A stretch of 64,000 bases of DNA from Ephydatia muelleri (taxonomy: Eukaryota > Porifera > Demospongiae > Spongillida > Spongillidae). The notes under the pieces were generated by a model. That model was not told where the DNA came from, made no database searches, and saw only the letters and a program-made list of their open reading frames with translations. A program made the position numbers and the translations under genes. Location: assembly GCA_013339895.1 (NCBI GenBank), contig JABACO010000010.1:6151445-6215444 (forward strand), in the 5' to 3' direction. How positions within the stretch are numbered: the first letter of the stretch is position 1; every line of letters starts with the position of its first letter. Shown here piece by piece: positions 45,369 to 56,780 of this stretch.

Positions 45369-45866
45369 ATAGACTCAGACAAAAAAACAACAAAAAAACG
45401 TCACTGAGTATAGCTGTAGTTTAAGGCGGAGAATGGGTGGAACAAGGAAGAGATTAATGTTTATGTGGAATGGGAGAGGGCCGAGGGTTGCCTGCGCAAA
45501 TCGAGCGAGAAATGGGCATGAACTTTGCACACCTGTATCTCCGTAACGGCAGGAGTCTTATTAAACGAACAGAAGAAATCAATAGCTATAGGACCCCTCT
45601 ACCTAAAACCAAATTTAAAGCGATTTGATTACTCCTGCCTAAAGTTATGACAGGTTTATACCTAGTGGGGTATCGGACATTGCAATACTGGCATGGAACA
45701 CGTGCAAGACCCCCAAAAGTACATTACCGTACAGTAATGGTGTAGTATGAAGTGTAGAAAATAGGAAGTCTATAGCGGTTACCATTCGGAATTCGAAGTT
45801 ATAACGATACGCAAAGGATTTATAACATTTTATAATATTTGGATCACGTCGTGAACTGTTCCATAT
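45369..45866. mobile_element. Foldback-type MITE, copy B
   Basis: Inverted relative to 34857-35162. It starts TATAGACTCAGACAAAA and ends GTCGTGAACTGTTCCATAT. Its interior right half resembles the arms of 28817-29057 (GAAAATAGGAAGTCTATAGC ... TTTATAACATTTTA). It interrupts copy A of the tandem duplication. Confidence 0.8.
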
Positions 45867-46274
45867 GTGAATAAATTTTCACAGAACACAGTGTGGTTAG
45901 CTACATAAGACATTCATGGATTGCAGTTTGCATAAACATTATAAAGAAAAATACACTCTTCCTCCCATTGACAAATATAATGAAACACAAGCCCTTTTTT
46001 TCTTTTTCGATAGAGGCAGAGTGTTTTTTTTAATGTTTATGTGGTCTGGTATGCAAGCTATTTTCAATGAATACATTAAACATTAAAACCTATTTATTGC
46101 CCAATTTATTATCCTATAATGCATATACATGTACGCGGGACACTGATTCAATCATGGTTTGACTGCTGGCTGAAATATCAAACACAGTAGGAACACTGAT
46201 GTCATCGTTTTTATTCATTGGCGTGACATTGTATTTATATATTCTAGCGGTCAGTGTTATTCTTTCCACACACA

Positions 46275-46395
46275 GGAACTTATATATTCTGGATATCAGC
46301 ACCAAGGAGCATGAAGGGAAGGGTGTGCTAGAGAAAGCGGAAACTGAGTCCATCACTGATGTCTTTATGGAACAGAAGGAAGGTTTAGTGACAGG
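46275..46395 (+). pseudogene. Juxtamembrane-like exon, copy A
   Basis: Reads LYILDISTKEHEGKGVLEKA, then ETESITDVFMEQKEGLVTG, then a GTAAAT donor. The conserved Glu-rich helix is shared with copy B. Unrecognised protein. Confidence 0.4.
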
Positions 46396-47179
46396 TAAAT
46401 AACGATTGGATAGTGAAGAACATACATGTATATCAGTCTACAGTGGACGTCAGTTTCACCTATACTGACAAAAATTGATTATTTGCATTTAAGCCAAATG
46501 CTGAATATAATTAAGGATGCAATGTGATGCATTTACATGTTGATTTGTAGGCTTACATGAATGTACACAAATTGACTAGCTTTTATATTTCTTTTGGCAA
46601 CCTCTTTTATCCTTACATCGTATGAAACAAGAAATGGACTATTGACTTCTAAATCGTGTTCAATCATGTCTGTGTTGTGGCTTCTCTACACTGCTGTGCT
46701 ATTTTTATTTTGCCATCTATGTGTATTTTATTTCTATTTAGCAATTATTGACTGTTTCATTGTTGCATTCACTACACACTGCGATCAGTAAGTCCTCACA
46801 TGGACTCAGCAAGAAGCAACTTCTACTCTTCATGTACCCGTTACTTCATAGTACATGGTAAGACCTTGCAACTGGTGTACTGCATGTGACTACACTGTAT
46901 GTCAATGTGCAGAGTTGTGTACACACATGTATACTCACATGAATATTTCAAATGTATACTGTATGTAGCTGTGAATGTGCTTGCATGTGTTGCCCATTGG
47001 GAAGAATCCAAGTATGAAATATGCATGTGTGTGTGAGAATAGGCACATAAGTAATGCACATGTCACTACCTGTGATTCCTTTGTCCATAAGGAAGTAATT
47101 GGCTGCATCAAAACAATCCTCTGCATTTGTGCTTCTACACTCACTTCATTGGGTGTTGGGCTTCATTAGATGATGGGGA

Positions 47180-47415
47180 AGCTTCATCAATGGGATCACT
47201 CATGGTAAAGTTCTTACAATCCTCTTCAGGGGTGCTCGCATTTACATTGATTTGTCGCAGCAGAAGATGTTCTCGTGTCCCCAGGCTGTCCGGGCAAGAA
47301 GAGAGTCTCTGAAATAGTCTTCATATCACAGTCAAGTACATTTTGATGTCCAGAAAGAATCACTGGATGCATTTGTACCTGGCAACTTGTAGCTTTATGC
47401 GATAGAAAGGGCAAA
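47180..47415 (-). pseudogene. Minus-strand exon-like tail, copy A
   Basis: Minus strand: LSGHQNVLDCDMKTISETLF, then GDTRTSS, then, after shifts, MSDPIDEASPSSNEAQ. Copy B has the same text with compensating one-base differences. A decayed C-terminal tail of an unknown protein is likely. Confidence 0.4.
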
Positions 47416-48652
47416 ACGTATGTTTGGAAATCAAATGGAATTATGGAAACGTCTTTATCAGAGTGATTGGAACGATTATCAAATTGTAGGTACCTTTTTG
47501 CATACTATTCAGATTCAGAAGACGAAGAAACGTATGCAGGACAGTCGAATAGTTACAGCACATTATAATTGGAAAAAGCAAAAGCCTGTCATTGAGTGCA
47601 TGAATATAATTGCAGGCTTTCTGTCAAGCTCTCTATTTGTTGTTAAAGAGGACCACATCAAAGAATATTCATTACTTGAGGTCAATGCTATTTTTTGTTT
47701 GTCGCCTTAGCACTGCTTTCGCACGAAAGAATAGGATCATTACAACCTTCTGTGTGTTTTTGTCTTCCGGTGTTTCGTGTTCCAGCTCATGGAAGCCTGC
47801 AATGACAGCCTTGACTACTACAGATCGATGGATCTCTCTCCCTGTTTACTGGTTGAACCATGCAGCCAGTATTTCTTCTGAATGGCCCATTTGCACTTTC
47901 CTTTTAGCAATTAGGTGCTTTTCTTCACTCGTTAATAAAATCCTTGTGACTTTCCGTGACATGGCTATTGCTACACACACGTGTAATTGTGCATGCTACA
48001 GTTGGGCTATAAGCATTTCATTGCATGAAAGTAAGATTAAGCGCCATGCGCTACAGCTAGCTAGCTGGTTCATTGTGCGCTCGTTGCATGTATGAATAAG
48101 GCTTTGTGCAGTCATTTGTCCAGGCATTTGAGCAGTTCAAACTTAATTTGTCTACTTGGGTGAACACACCAGCGGACGATCAAGATTGGCATTCATGGTG
48201 GCCTGTAGCCATGGTTGCATGCATCTTCCACATTTATATGAATATTGTTATAATGGCTCCGTTTCAAAACCTTGTGCTTATATCGAGGAAACATGCCTAT
48301 ATCATAGTGTACTTATGTCAAGGGAAGGCTATATAGTTATGTGCATAAATGTTCACAGAACACAGTAGTTAGCTACATAAGACATTCATGGATTGCAGTT
48401 TGCTAAGAACTGCATAAACATATAATATATACACTCTCCCTCCCCTTGACAAATTTAATGAAAACACAAGCCCTTTTTTCTTTTTCAATAGAGACAGAGA
48501 ATGTTTATGTGGTTTGGGATGTATGTTTTTGGTATGCAAACTATAATCCATGATATGTTAAATATTAAGCCCCACTTTTAGTACTGAACTTACTGCCCAA
48601 TTTTTTTTACTATAATGTATATACCGGTACATGGGACACTGATTTCTTTTCA

Positions 48653-48792
48653 ACACAAAGGATCAAAGAGCTACTGTTTGATATTCTGGAAAGAATCCCC
48701 AAGGTTTATGAAGAGAAGGGTGTGCTAGAGAAAGATGAAACAGAGTCCTTAACTTATGTCATTATGGAACAGATGGAAGGTTTATTGACAGG
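48653..48792 (+). pseudogene. Juxtamembrane-like exon, copy B
   Basis: Reads IKELLFDILERIPKVYEEKG, then VLEKDETESLTYVIMEQMEG, then a GTAAAT donor. Better preserved than copy A. Family not recognised. Confidence 0.4.
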
Positions 48793-49120
48793 TAAATGAC
48801 GATTGGATAGGGAAGAACATTTATCAGTCTACAGTGGACTTCAGTTTCAGTTGTATTGACTAAAATTGATTATTTGCATTGCATTAAGTGCTGAATATAA
48901 TTAAGGATGCAATGATGCATCTACATATCGATTTATAGGCTTACAGAATGGACTAGATTTTATTGTATTTCTTTTGGCAACATCTTTTATCCTTACATAG
49001 TATGAAACAAAAAATGGACTATTGACTTCTAAATCATGTTCAATCATGTCAGTGTTGTGCTTTCTGTACACTGAGGTGCAATTGTATCTTGCCATCTATA
49101 TGTATTTTATTTCTATTTAG

Positions 49121-49238
49121 CCATTATTGACTGTTTTATTGTTGCATTCACTACACACTGCATCAGTAAGTTCTCACATGGACTCAGCAAGAAGCAACTT
49201 CTACTGTTCATGTACCTGACACTTCATAGTACTTGGTA
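49121..49238 (+). pseudogene. Exon-like segment after a strong acceptor, copy B
   Basis: A pyrimidine-rich TTTATTTCTATTTAG precedes AIIDCFIVAFTTHCISKFSH, then GLSKKQLLLFMYLTLHSTW and a GTAAGA donor. Copy A has an extra base that stops the frame early. Function unknown. Confidence 0.4.
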
Positions 49239-49454
49239 AGACTTTGCAACTGGTGTATTGCATGTGACTACACTGTATGTCAATGTACAGAGTTGTGTAT
49301 ACACACATGTGCACACATGTACTCACATGAGCATTTCAAATGTATACTGTATGTATCTGTGAATTTGCTTGCATGTGTTGCACATTGGGAAGAATCCAAG
49401 TATGAAATATGTGTGTGAGAATAGGTACATAAGTAATGCACATGTCCCTACCTG

Positions 49455-49840
49455 TGGTGCCATTGTAAGGAATTCACTGGCTGCATCAAAGCAATCCTCT
49501 GCACTAATAGGCATTTGTGCTTCTACACTCGCTTCATCAGGGGGTTAGGCTTCATCAGATGAGGGTGGAGCTTTATCAATGGGATCACTCATGGTGGAGT
49601 TATTACGATCCTCTTCAGGTGTACATTGATTGTCACAGCAGAAGATGTTCTCGTATCCCCAGGATCTCCCAGCAGGAAGCGAGTCTCTGAAATAGTCCTC
49701 ATATCACAGTCAAGTACATTTTGATGTCCAGAAGAATCACTGAATGCATGTGTACCTGGCAACTTGTAAGCTTTATATGATAGAAATGGCAAAACGTATG
49801 TTTGAAAGTCAACTGCAATGATGGAAAACTTGTACATTTG
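49455..49840 (-). pseudogene. Minus-strand exon-like tail, copy B
   Basis: Minus strand: VDFQTYVLPFLSYKAYKLPG, then SSGHQNVLDCDMRTISETRF. After a frame change it reads MSDPIDKAPPSSDEA and AEDCFDAASEFLTMAPQ before a GTAGGG donor. Acidic, Ser-rich; unknown. Confidence 0.4.
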
Positions 49841-50095
49841 TGGCCAACTTTTTTACAACACATAAGTTGCAAATCACATGACTTTGTAATTTAATAAATT
49901 AGATTCATACATATACAACTCATATTAAAAGTTTCTCGAAATGAGACACATTGAGAAATAACCTAACACTAACATTGGGGACCATAAGGTGTATATGCTT
50001 TATTAACCAATGCTTGGCTGTTGTACATACAATAGTTATTGTATAACATTTGCAATATGTTGTTCATTACTTGGAGATGTTTATTACTTTCACAC

Positions 50096-50273
50096 AGTTA
50101 CATGAGACTAGCACTCATGCTAAGGGTATCAGGACAGAGGCATTAGCAAGAATTGATGAAATGGTGTCTTTACATGTCATTGCTTTCAAGATGGAAGACA
50201 TTGGAGGGAATGGTGAAATGGACTTTTTCAACGTGAAACGACCAAAGGCCAGTAATCAACATTCAGTGTTTAA
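50096..50273 (+). pseudogene. Exon-like segment with clean borders
   Basis: CACACAG acceptor, then LHETSTHAKGIRTEALARID, then EMVSLHVIAFKMEDIGGNGE and a GTAAAC donor. No family recognised. The following 300 bases hold nothing clear on the plus strand. Confidence 0.4.
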
Positions 50274-50804
50274 TGTAAACATTATGTTGGCATTGCAAAT
50301 GGATGCCTATATCTGTGTAACTTAATACACGTAGGCGATAGATTTGCATGTACTGAACATGCATGTATACAGTGTACATTACATGCATGTCCATGGAGGT
50401 CCCTTTGAAATGCGCAGTGATTATTTCACCTGTGAGGTGAGCTAGTTCAATTATTTTCTCCACATCTCAGCTGTGTATTGGCATGCTGTTCATTCTGTGA
50501 CCTGTTGCTATGAATTACATGTACAGTGTATCATAAACTACCCAATACTTCTACTGTTATTAAATCCATACAATGAATTACATTTGATCTCCAATCCATT
50601 GAGCATCAGATGTTTGTCATAAGCAATTATACCATGTGGTCCTACAATTTTCCATTGCACTCCATAATGTGATTCTCTGTAGAAGAATTTACATATAGTG
50701 TCAATCAGATGCTTAACCTGTGCCATCATTAAGCAATAGGAGTGAACCTCTAATGTCACCCAGTACTGTTACTGCTCTGTGCCTTTCACTTCCTGACACA
50801 CAGT

Positions 50805-51000
50805 TGCAGGGTGTTAATTGAAATGTCACCCGTTGTTTTGATAGACCAGGTCCCCAGGCCATTGGACTACGCTGGCAATGTTGAAGAGCAAACTAGCATG
50901 GATGAAGCTGTGATTGAAAGGGTCCAAGGACAGGGTCAAATGGTGGAGCAGCGTGGTGATATGACGGTTGTTGGGGCAGACACCTCACCATCACACCTAG
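50805..51000 (+). pseudogene. Exon-like segment, acidic linker
   Basis: CACACAG acceptor near 50804. The frame reads IEMSPVVLIDQVPRPLDYAG, then EEQTSMDEAVIERVQGQGQM, and ends in a GTATGT donor. Unrecognised. Confidence 0.35.
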
Positions 51001-51454
51001 GTATGTTACATCGCCATTTACCTACTCTACGATTGATGCCATATATCTGCATTGCTGATAACTCAAAAAACTTGTTTTGTGATTTGTGAGGTCTATAGTG
51101 GTATGATGAGATCTGAAGTGACATCGTTGTTAGTAAGGTCTGGCTGGTGCAGCAGTAGTGTGTAGATGTTGGTGAGGAGCCTATGTCCTGCCAGTGTCGA
51201 TTATTTGGTTACAGTTGGTCAAAATGTACTTTAGTGTCTATAGTGTAACTGCACTTTCTAATTTTTTGTCATTTCAGTGTGCACTGATGGTCTGAATAGC
51301 TTGTTGCATGGATCCAACCCACAGTACAAGTGTGCTGTAAAAACAAACCAAACAAACTGGATGCTACGTGGTGGTGTATAGGGATCTCAGCCTCAACTGT
51401 AGGTGACCTCCTAATGTGCACAAGGTGGCATGTACATAAAGTGTCAACTCCTCA

Positions 51455-51564
51455 GTGTTGTGGCTCTTTGCAAGGCATACCTTGGTCCTGGCCCTGGAAG
51501 CATTCTGTTGGACAATGCAATTGGAGTGCAAAACATTAGGGATGTTGGTGTTGAGTGTGGAGGT
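51455..51564 (+). pseudogene. SRCR-domain C-terminal exon fragment
   Basis: The frame reads SVVALCKAYLGPGPGSILLD, then NAIGVQNIRDVGVECGG, then a GTAAGG donor. LGPG-GxILLDNxxCxG is typical of scavenger-receptor Cys-rich domains, though some Cys are lost. 51570-52400 shows no gene. Confidence 0.5.
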
Positions 51565-52399
51565 AAGGTGATGTGATGAAGGTGCGAAAGTTATGTGAGG
51601 GAAAGGAGTGGACTATTTGGCCCATGCATTATGGATGTTTATTTATTTATTTATTTAGATAATGCTTCATACAGTATTGTTTATGTACTGTTGCTCAGGA
51701 TGATAGAGCATCCTGGGTGTTGGTTAATCTAACTTTGTGTAATTTCTTTGTATTATCAAAACAATATATCCAATATGTGTGTTACAGTACTTCCATGTAT
51801 GTGTCAAGACAGACAAATACATGTTAAAAAGAAGCAACACTTGAAGGTGTAGACTGTATCATGTGACATTTGAGATAAGGGCAAATGTGTGTGGAGAGGA
51901 TATGAGTGTAAGCAGTGATTATGTGTGTTACAGAATACATGATGCCAGGATGTTGAGTACATGAAGATATGAGGTGTTGTGCTGAGGCTTCAAAGGATAG
52001 AGAGGATTTAGTAATTATTATGCATGAATATATATTTATGCATGTACATGCACATACAATTGATGGTAAAAAGAGCACAGAAACACATAAAAGGATAAAA
52101 TTATAATATTGCTAAAAGTGGTGGAGGCCATAGTGGAGCTGTATGGTAGGTTCCATGGGGTGGATAGTAGAGAGGCCAGTCCCCTGTGTGTGTTGGTTGC
52201 CTCCCTTTCCTAGACCTCCTGTCAGAGACACATACATGTATATGCTCGTATTTTAGTCTGCTTATGGGAACAATTGCATATGATGCAAGTCTGGATCACT
52301 GGTATGAGGGGGGTAAGGTCAAAAGCTAAACGTCCTCTCAAACCAAGAGCCCTCAGAAGGAGGGGGAACTCCCCACAGATACATAATAACACACTTCAT

Positions 52400-52680
52400 A
52401 TAGCAATTTAGCTGTGAAATGGCATATTTTGTATTGAAGGAAGCCATATTGTGAGGAGAATAAGTTTGATGGAAAGGTCTTGCCACAGGTCTAGTTGGTT
52501 TGTACATTGATGGGATGCCAGCCATACATAGGGCAAGGGCATCACCAAGGGCACTGTTGTATAGAACTAGCAGCACGTAATGGTACAGAGCCTTCTCTGT
52601 CAGCCTGTCCAGTGGTGACTAGAGCATCTGTGCCCTGCAGTCTGGCCACCAGTGGTCAGCTGAGGGATGTAGCCAACCTC
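52400..52680 (-). repeat. Inverted duplication, left arm (SRCR region)
   Basis: 52574-52677 is the reverse complement of 52876-52985, and 52400-52573 that of 53337-53510. The right side therefore has about 350 extra bases between the two blocks. The left arm holds a mirror copy of part of an SRCR exon. Confidence 0.85.
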
Positions 52681-52702
52681 TAGAATAAAAAAAATACTGA
52701 CC

Positions 52703-53287
52703 TGTTGCATTCACTCTGATGTTGGGTTTAGAGGCATTAAGCTGCTTGCAGACCACTTCTCTTGAGGTGACCTGCTCACTGCACATTGTTCCCCAGGCAA
52801 TACTGATGCACACTTTCAATGGTCCATTGATTTGGGACATCACCAGCCTGATGTCCCCATGGGTACTGTTCCCTGCCTTGGCTACATCCCTCAGCTGACC
52901 ACTGGTGGCCAGACTGCAGGGCACAGATGCTCTAGTCACCACTGGACAGGCTGACAGAGAAGGCTCTGCACCATTACATGCAAAGCCAGAAATGGAGCTT
53001 ATGCTACCTCCCAACACACCCTTGACTACAGTGATGGCTACTGTAGAGTGGAGCAATACATTTCACAATGCATCATCACATCATTCATTTTATATTACCA
53101 TATGGTGGGTAGCCAGGTTGCTGGCAAGATGCTTCAATGTTGCTCCAGGTGTCTGCACAGATGGTGACATACTGGTCCCCTCTGCATACATGTACCTCCA
53201 CCACACATCCTCCCTTCAAGGTGAATCCCAAGTAGTACCTGTCCCCTGAGCCCAGGGTCAGTCTGATATCATTCTCCATCAATACAA
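52703..53287 (-). CDS. SRCR-domain protein, two exons
   Basis: Minus-strand exon 53098-53287 (MENDIRLTLGSGDRYYLGFT, CRGDQYVTICADTWSNIEA) ends at a GTAATA donor. Exon about 52703-53043 starts after CTACAG and keeps the frame (GGSISSISGFACNGAEPSLS, then CPVVTRASVPCSL). It then enters a second domain (GPLKVCISIAWGTMC, REVVCKQLNA) and a GTCAGT donor. These are one SRCR domain and the start of another, secreted or receptor ectodomain modules. Frames are intact. Neighbouring exons are not found, so this is a partial gene. A broken mirror copy lies at 52574-52677. Confidence 0.7.
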
Positions 53288-53579
53288 CTGAATTTAGAGA
53301 GAGGCATGTATGAAGGAACTACATGCAGCCCACGTGCTGCTAGTTCTATACAACAGTGCCCTTGGTGATGCCCTTCCCCTATGTATGGCTGGCATCCCAT
53401 CAATGTACCAACCAACTAGACCTGTGGCAAGACCTTTCCATCAAACTTATTCTCCCCACAATATGGCTTCCTTCAATACAAAATATGCCATTTCACAGCT
53501 AAATTGCTAGTTTTTCAAGACCGGATCACCTTGAGTGTGTGTGTGGAGAGAGGAATTGAATGAGCATTGATAACATTAC

Positions 53580-54231
53580 ATTATCATCATGTTCACATAG
53601 AACCTGACCAGACTGTCAGCACTCATCTTCAGGGGGAAGGAAGCGGAGAGGATCTCAGGGGACATGTACCTATTGGTCCCCAGGGAACCAGGGAGTAAGG
53701 ACCCCCTGAAGCTCCTCCTCCAAACCACCACACCCATCAAAGATATGTCGGCGATGCAGCAGGTGAGGTCGGCCTTCACCAGTATGTTGGAGCTCTTCAG
53801 GTCTCTGTGTGCCATGATGGGCTTTGACCTCAACCCAGTAATGTGGGTGTGATGGTGGGCGAGGCCTGAGCAAGCTGTGGAAGCCATCCTCAGGAGGTTG
53901 GCCTTGGAGAGACAGAGGGCTGCATCCCCTTCTCCCCCTCCTCTCCTCAGATAGCAGTACAGGGAGCCACAGGGGTGGTAGTGCCAGTACTCGATGGACC
54001 CCTCCAGGGCTGAACATGTCGCTGGCCACAAAGCCCACGACACCTGATGGCATCGTGGTGCATGCAGAGGTCAAAGGCATGCGTTTCCAATCGCCATGAC
54101 CTCTCATTGCTGCTGCAAAACCTCTTCACAGTGACCGGCTCCATGAGATAGTAGCCCCGGTACACCATGCCAAACCGGCCTGGACGTTTACCGTCCTGGA
54201 GATTGTGCAGGCGACAATGTAGGGTTTCCAC
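53580..54231 (-). pseudogene. TGF-beta type I receptor-like kinase domain, frameshifted
   Basis: On the minus strand, a glycine loop GRFGMVYRG, VTVKRF (Lys) and ERSWRLETHAFD are followed by a shift near 54060 to GFVASDMF. Another near 54000 leads to EYWHYHPCGSLYCYL, ASTACSGLAHHHTHI, then the catalytic loop MAHRDLKSSNILVK, CCIADISLMG and GTNRYMSPEIL. This order and wording match activin/TGF-beta type I receptors. Two frameshifts, loss of the DLG glycine and a missing C-lobe end make it a pseudogene. The GS region would lie beyond the foldback at 54246. Confidence 0.85.
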
Positions 54232-54245
54232 GATCCACTACCATT

Positions 54246-54546
54246 AATTAAGAAAACAAGTAAATAAAAACATTCTCTATGAGAAAGTTGGTGGGATATA
54301 GGATTTGAAGGCAATTGGTGGTGTAAAAAGCAAGGAAACAAGGTCTTATCTGAAGGGAAAATGTAATAGTGCTATATTTAGCACACAAACAACATATACC
54401 CTAAAATGTGCTAAATATAGGACTATTACATTTTCCCTTCAGATAAGACCTTGTTTCCTTGCTTTTTACACCACCAATTGCCTTCAAATCCTATATCCCA
54501 CCAACTTTCTCATAGAGAATGTTTTTATTTACTTGTTTTCTTAATT
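54246..54546. mobile_element. 300-bp foldback, 140-bp arms with one mismatch
   Basis: 54246-54385 complements 54407-54546 around a 21-base loop. I see a single mismatch near the inner end. It lies just 5' (minus sense) of the kinase pseudogene. No coding content. Confidence 0.95.
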
Positions 54547-54650
54547 TCTTTATCACACCCAATGACTGTTGTATCGCTGCTTCTCCATTTTCATTTCTTT
54601 CCATCTATACAATGTAGGGACACGGTCTCCGACATGATTATGACGACGTA

Positions 54651-55150
54651 GTCTCGTACGCATACGTTTTATATATACGTCTGGGTACGTTTCTTTACTG
54701 GGTCTGCATGATAACGCTCGCGTTCCCCTGTCCGTTTCTTTTCAGGGTCTGCCTTGTAGGATGCCCGTGCCGATTCTAAAACATCGTCTCGAACTTCAAG
54801 GTATTTCGCACGTCGTTTCGCTCGTTTCTTTTCTTGACGTGAAGGCATTTTGATGAAAACAACTTCACTAATAAAAAAGTAGCACACCAAACGACGATTG
54901 AATCACCAAAGAGCTTTTCTCTACACGGCCAATAAGTACCGCCTGCGTTACGTAGGCGTTATTTATCGCTTGCGTCACGGATGCGGTCGAAATGGCGTAT
55001 CGCAGGCGATCGTTGTGAAGTTACGATACGGAGGCTATGATCTTACCGAATACGGTAGCGTGTAAAAATTTTGCGTAACGCAAACGTAATGCATGCACGG
55101 CTCCGTGACGCAGGCGATTTAGAAAAAAGGTGTTACGTGTGCGACACGCA
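54651..55150. other. CpG-rich segment starting with a GTCTCGTAC end
   Basis: TAGTCTCGTACGCATACG at 54649 repeats the family terminus, with GTCTGGGTACG 30 bases further. The next 400 bases are rich in TACG, GCGTAACGC and CGCAGGCGA words. A right terminus was not found. It may be a partial family member. Confidence 0.4.
54672..54848 (-). pseudogene. KADPEKKR-repeat protein, N-terminal exon
   Basis: The minus-strand ATG at 54846-54848 opens MPSRQEKKRAKRRAKYLEVR, then two repeats SYKADPEKKRTGERERY and HADPVKKRT. Proteins with many such KADPEKKR units, often ahead of helicase-like or other mobile-element domains, are abundant in sponge genomes as I recall. Only the first exon is here, and the frame runs into the GTCTCG end. 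It is perhaps another captured fragment. Confidence 0.6.
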
Positions 55151-55487
55151 ACCGTATCGGACTGTACCCTATAGCCTGTATTATGTCCGCGCGAATCAAA
55201 AAGAAGTTAAAATATTAAGCTGTTGCCATGTAAGGTATCTATATTAGAAGCTGAAATATGAATCGCCACATCTGTTTTCAAATTGGGGGACTAAGCAGGA
55301 GCTAGCAGTGTGTATTTGATCCTTTCTCGCATATGAACAGCTTTGTAGTCCATTTGTGTTGATGTTTAAAAAAATAAATATAAATCAACTGAATGCATAT
55401 ACACGTCGGCAATGAATAATGAACAAAATCACTTGTGAATAAATACTGAAGGACTGAAAATTCAAGTGGGTATCATTAGCCATTGTT

Positions 55488-56780
55488 TCATCCAAGTCCT
55501 TTGGTGGCATAAGAAGGTGCAGTAGTTATAATGGGCCCTGCATCAGCAATACTGGTAGTAGCAATAGTAGCGGCAGTAGCAGCTGGTCCTAGTCCTAGTC
55601 CATGCCCAAGTGAAGGATAGGAATAGGACGCATCATCCTCCATGATAACTCCCCAGTCCTCTTCATCAATGTTGCTGTAGTATTGATCTACCCACGATCG
55701 AAAAAGGGGGTAAGACACCTGCTTAGATGAATCACAGTGCCGAATAAAAAGTCGCTGCAAAAAATGGCATTGAAAACAAATTAACAAAACATACACACTT
55801 ACAAATAAGGCCAGGTGACGCTTGTAAGCATCTTCATCATTGGGGTCACCACTGATGCTTCGAATGATGGTTGATGCAAGCTCTGTTGTTGGGACGTAGG
55901 GACTAGAACGGTATGGCTGAATTCCTTAACACTGTTTAACATTTGCATAATTATTATTCATGAAAACTATAAATTGTCACCTTCCGTCGTTCTTCAGTTC
56001 GAAGATCTGACAATCTAGCATTGGCGAATCGAACTGCAGCATCGAACTTATATGCTTGAGTTCGGACCACTTGGGCAGTCAAAACCCTGGCTACTACCAC
56101 CTTTTTAAAATCAGGAATTTAAATAAAACATGCACACAAGTGGTTAAGTAAATTCACTAACTCAAACTGATTCCTTGGTAGGGTTCCTCTTAAGGGAGCT
56201 ACAGAACAGTTTTGCAATTTGCAATTTCAATGGTTGCTGCACATGAACACCAGATATCAAAGTCCATGAATGTCATATTCACTGTTTTATGCGACTTATT
56301 AAGTTTATGCCAACAGGAGTGATAAATGCAGTCAGGTATAATACTTAATGTCTCATGCTCATGTACCTCATAAATGCTGCCCTTGATACAAAATGAAGTT
56401 TGGGTTAAATTCTGAATCAGCTGTTTTAGTTCATCCATCGAAGTTCCAAGTTCAATTTGCCTGGCTTCAACACTTCTAAGATTTTCTGACAATTGTGACA
56501 AAGACTTTTGCATCGTACACAGCTCCCTGGATAATGCTGATTCCTGAAATGCAGCACCCACCGAAGAATCAAGGCTCGATGAAGGGGTTCTCGTACTTGC
56601 AAAGTCAATGCTCAATGATGAGTCCCTGCCGCTGTTAGATGGTGACTGCGGCAATTCAGCGTTGCTAGGTAGGCTAGATGTTTTAAACACAGTCGGCGGA
56701 GGCAGTGCTGCTTCTTGTTGCCGTCGTCTACTGCTCCTTGCAATTGGAGCACGCGGAAGATGCTGCATTTCAAAATCCAC
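55488..56780 (-). CDS. Uncharacterised coiled-coil protein, about five exons, divergent from the 14-exon gene
   Basis: Minus-strand exon 56367-56780 starts MDFEMQHLPRAPIARSSRRR, passes a Ser/Pro-rich region and forms a heptad-like helix (ELCTMQKSLSQLSENLRSVE), ending at a GTACAT donor. Further pieces are a short one near 56160-56212, one near 55983-56100 (KVVVARVLTAQVVRTQAYKF), one near 55801-55922 (SSPYVPTTELASTIIRSISG) with a GTAAGT donor, and the last at 55488-55745 (LFIRHCDSSKQVSYPLFRSW) with a stop. The second exon's phase is not settled. The final part resembles accessory proteins of invertebrate transposons by general feel only. Its first exon overlaps the 5' exon of the plus-strand gene, so the pair shares a control region. 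Confidence 0.6.

Larger units (their letters stand above)
43917..47420 (+). repeat. Tandem duplication, copy A
   Basis: Matches 47735-49840 in the same order and orientation at roughly 85-90% by eye. Copy A is longer because of the TG-unit array at 44450-45060 and the MITE at 45369-45866, which copy B lacks. Confidence 0.85.
47735..49840 (+). repeat. Tandem duplication, copy B
   Basis: Second copy of 43917-47420, starting TCATTACAACCTTCTGTGTG. Order and orientation are conserved. Confidence 0.85.

Noticed and set aside
34857..45866. An 11-kb transposon bounded by the inverted ATATGGAACAGTT sequences and containing the KRBA2-like gene
   Set aside because: Each boundary is a self-contained MITE copy with its own second end, so the pair is better explained by two separate insertions.
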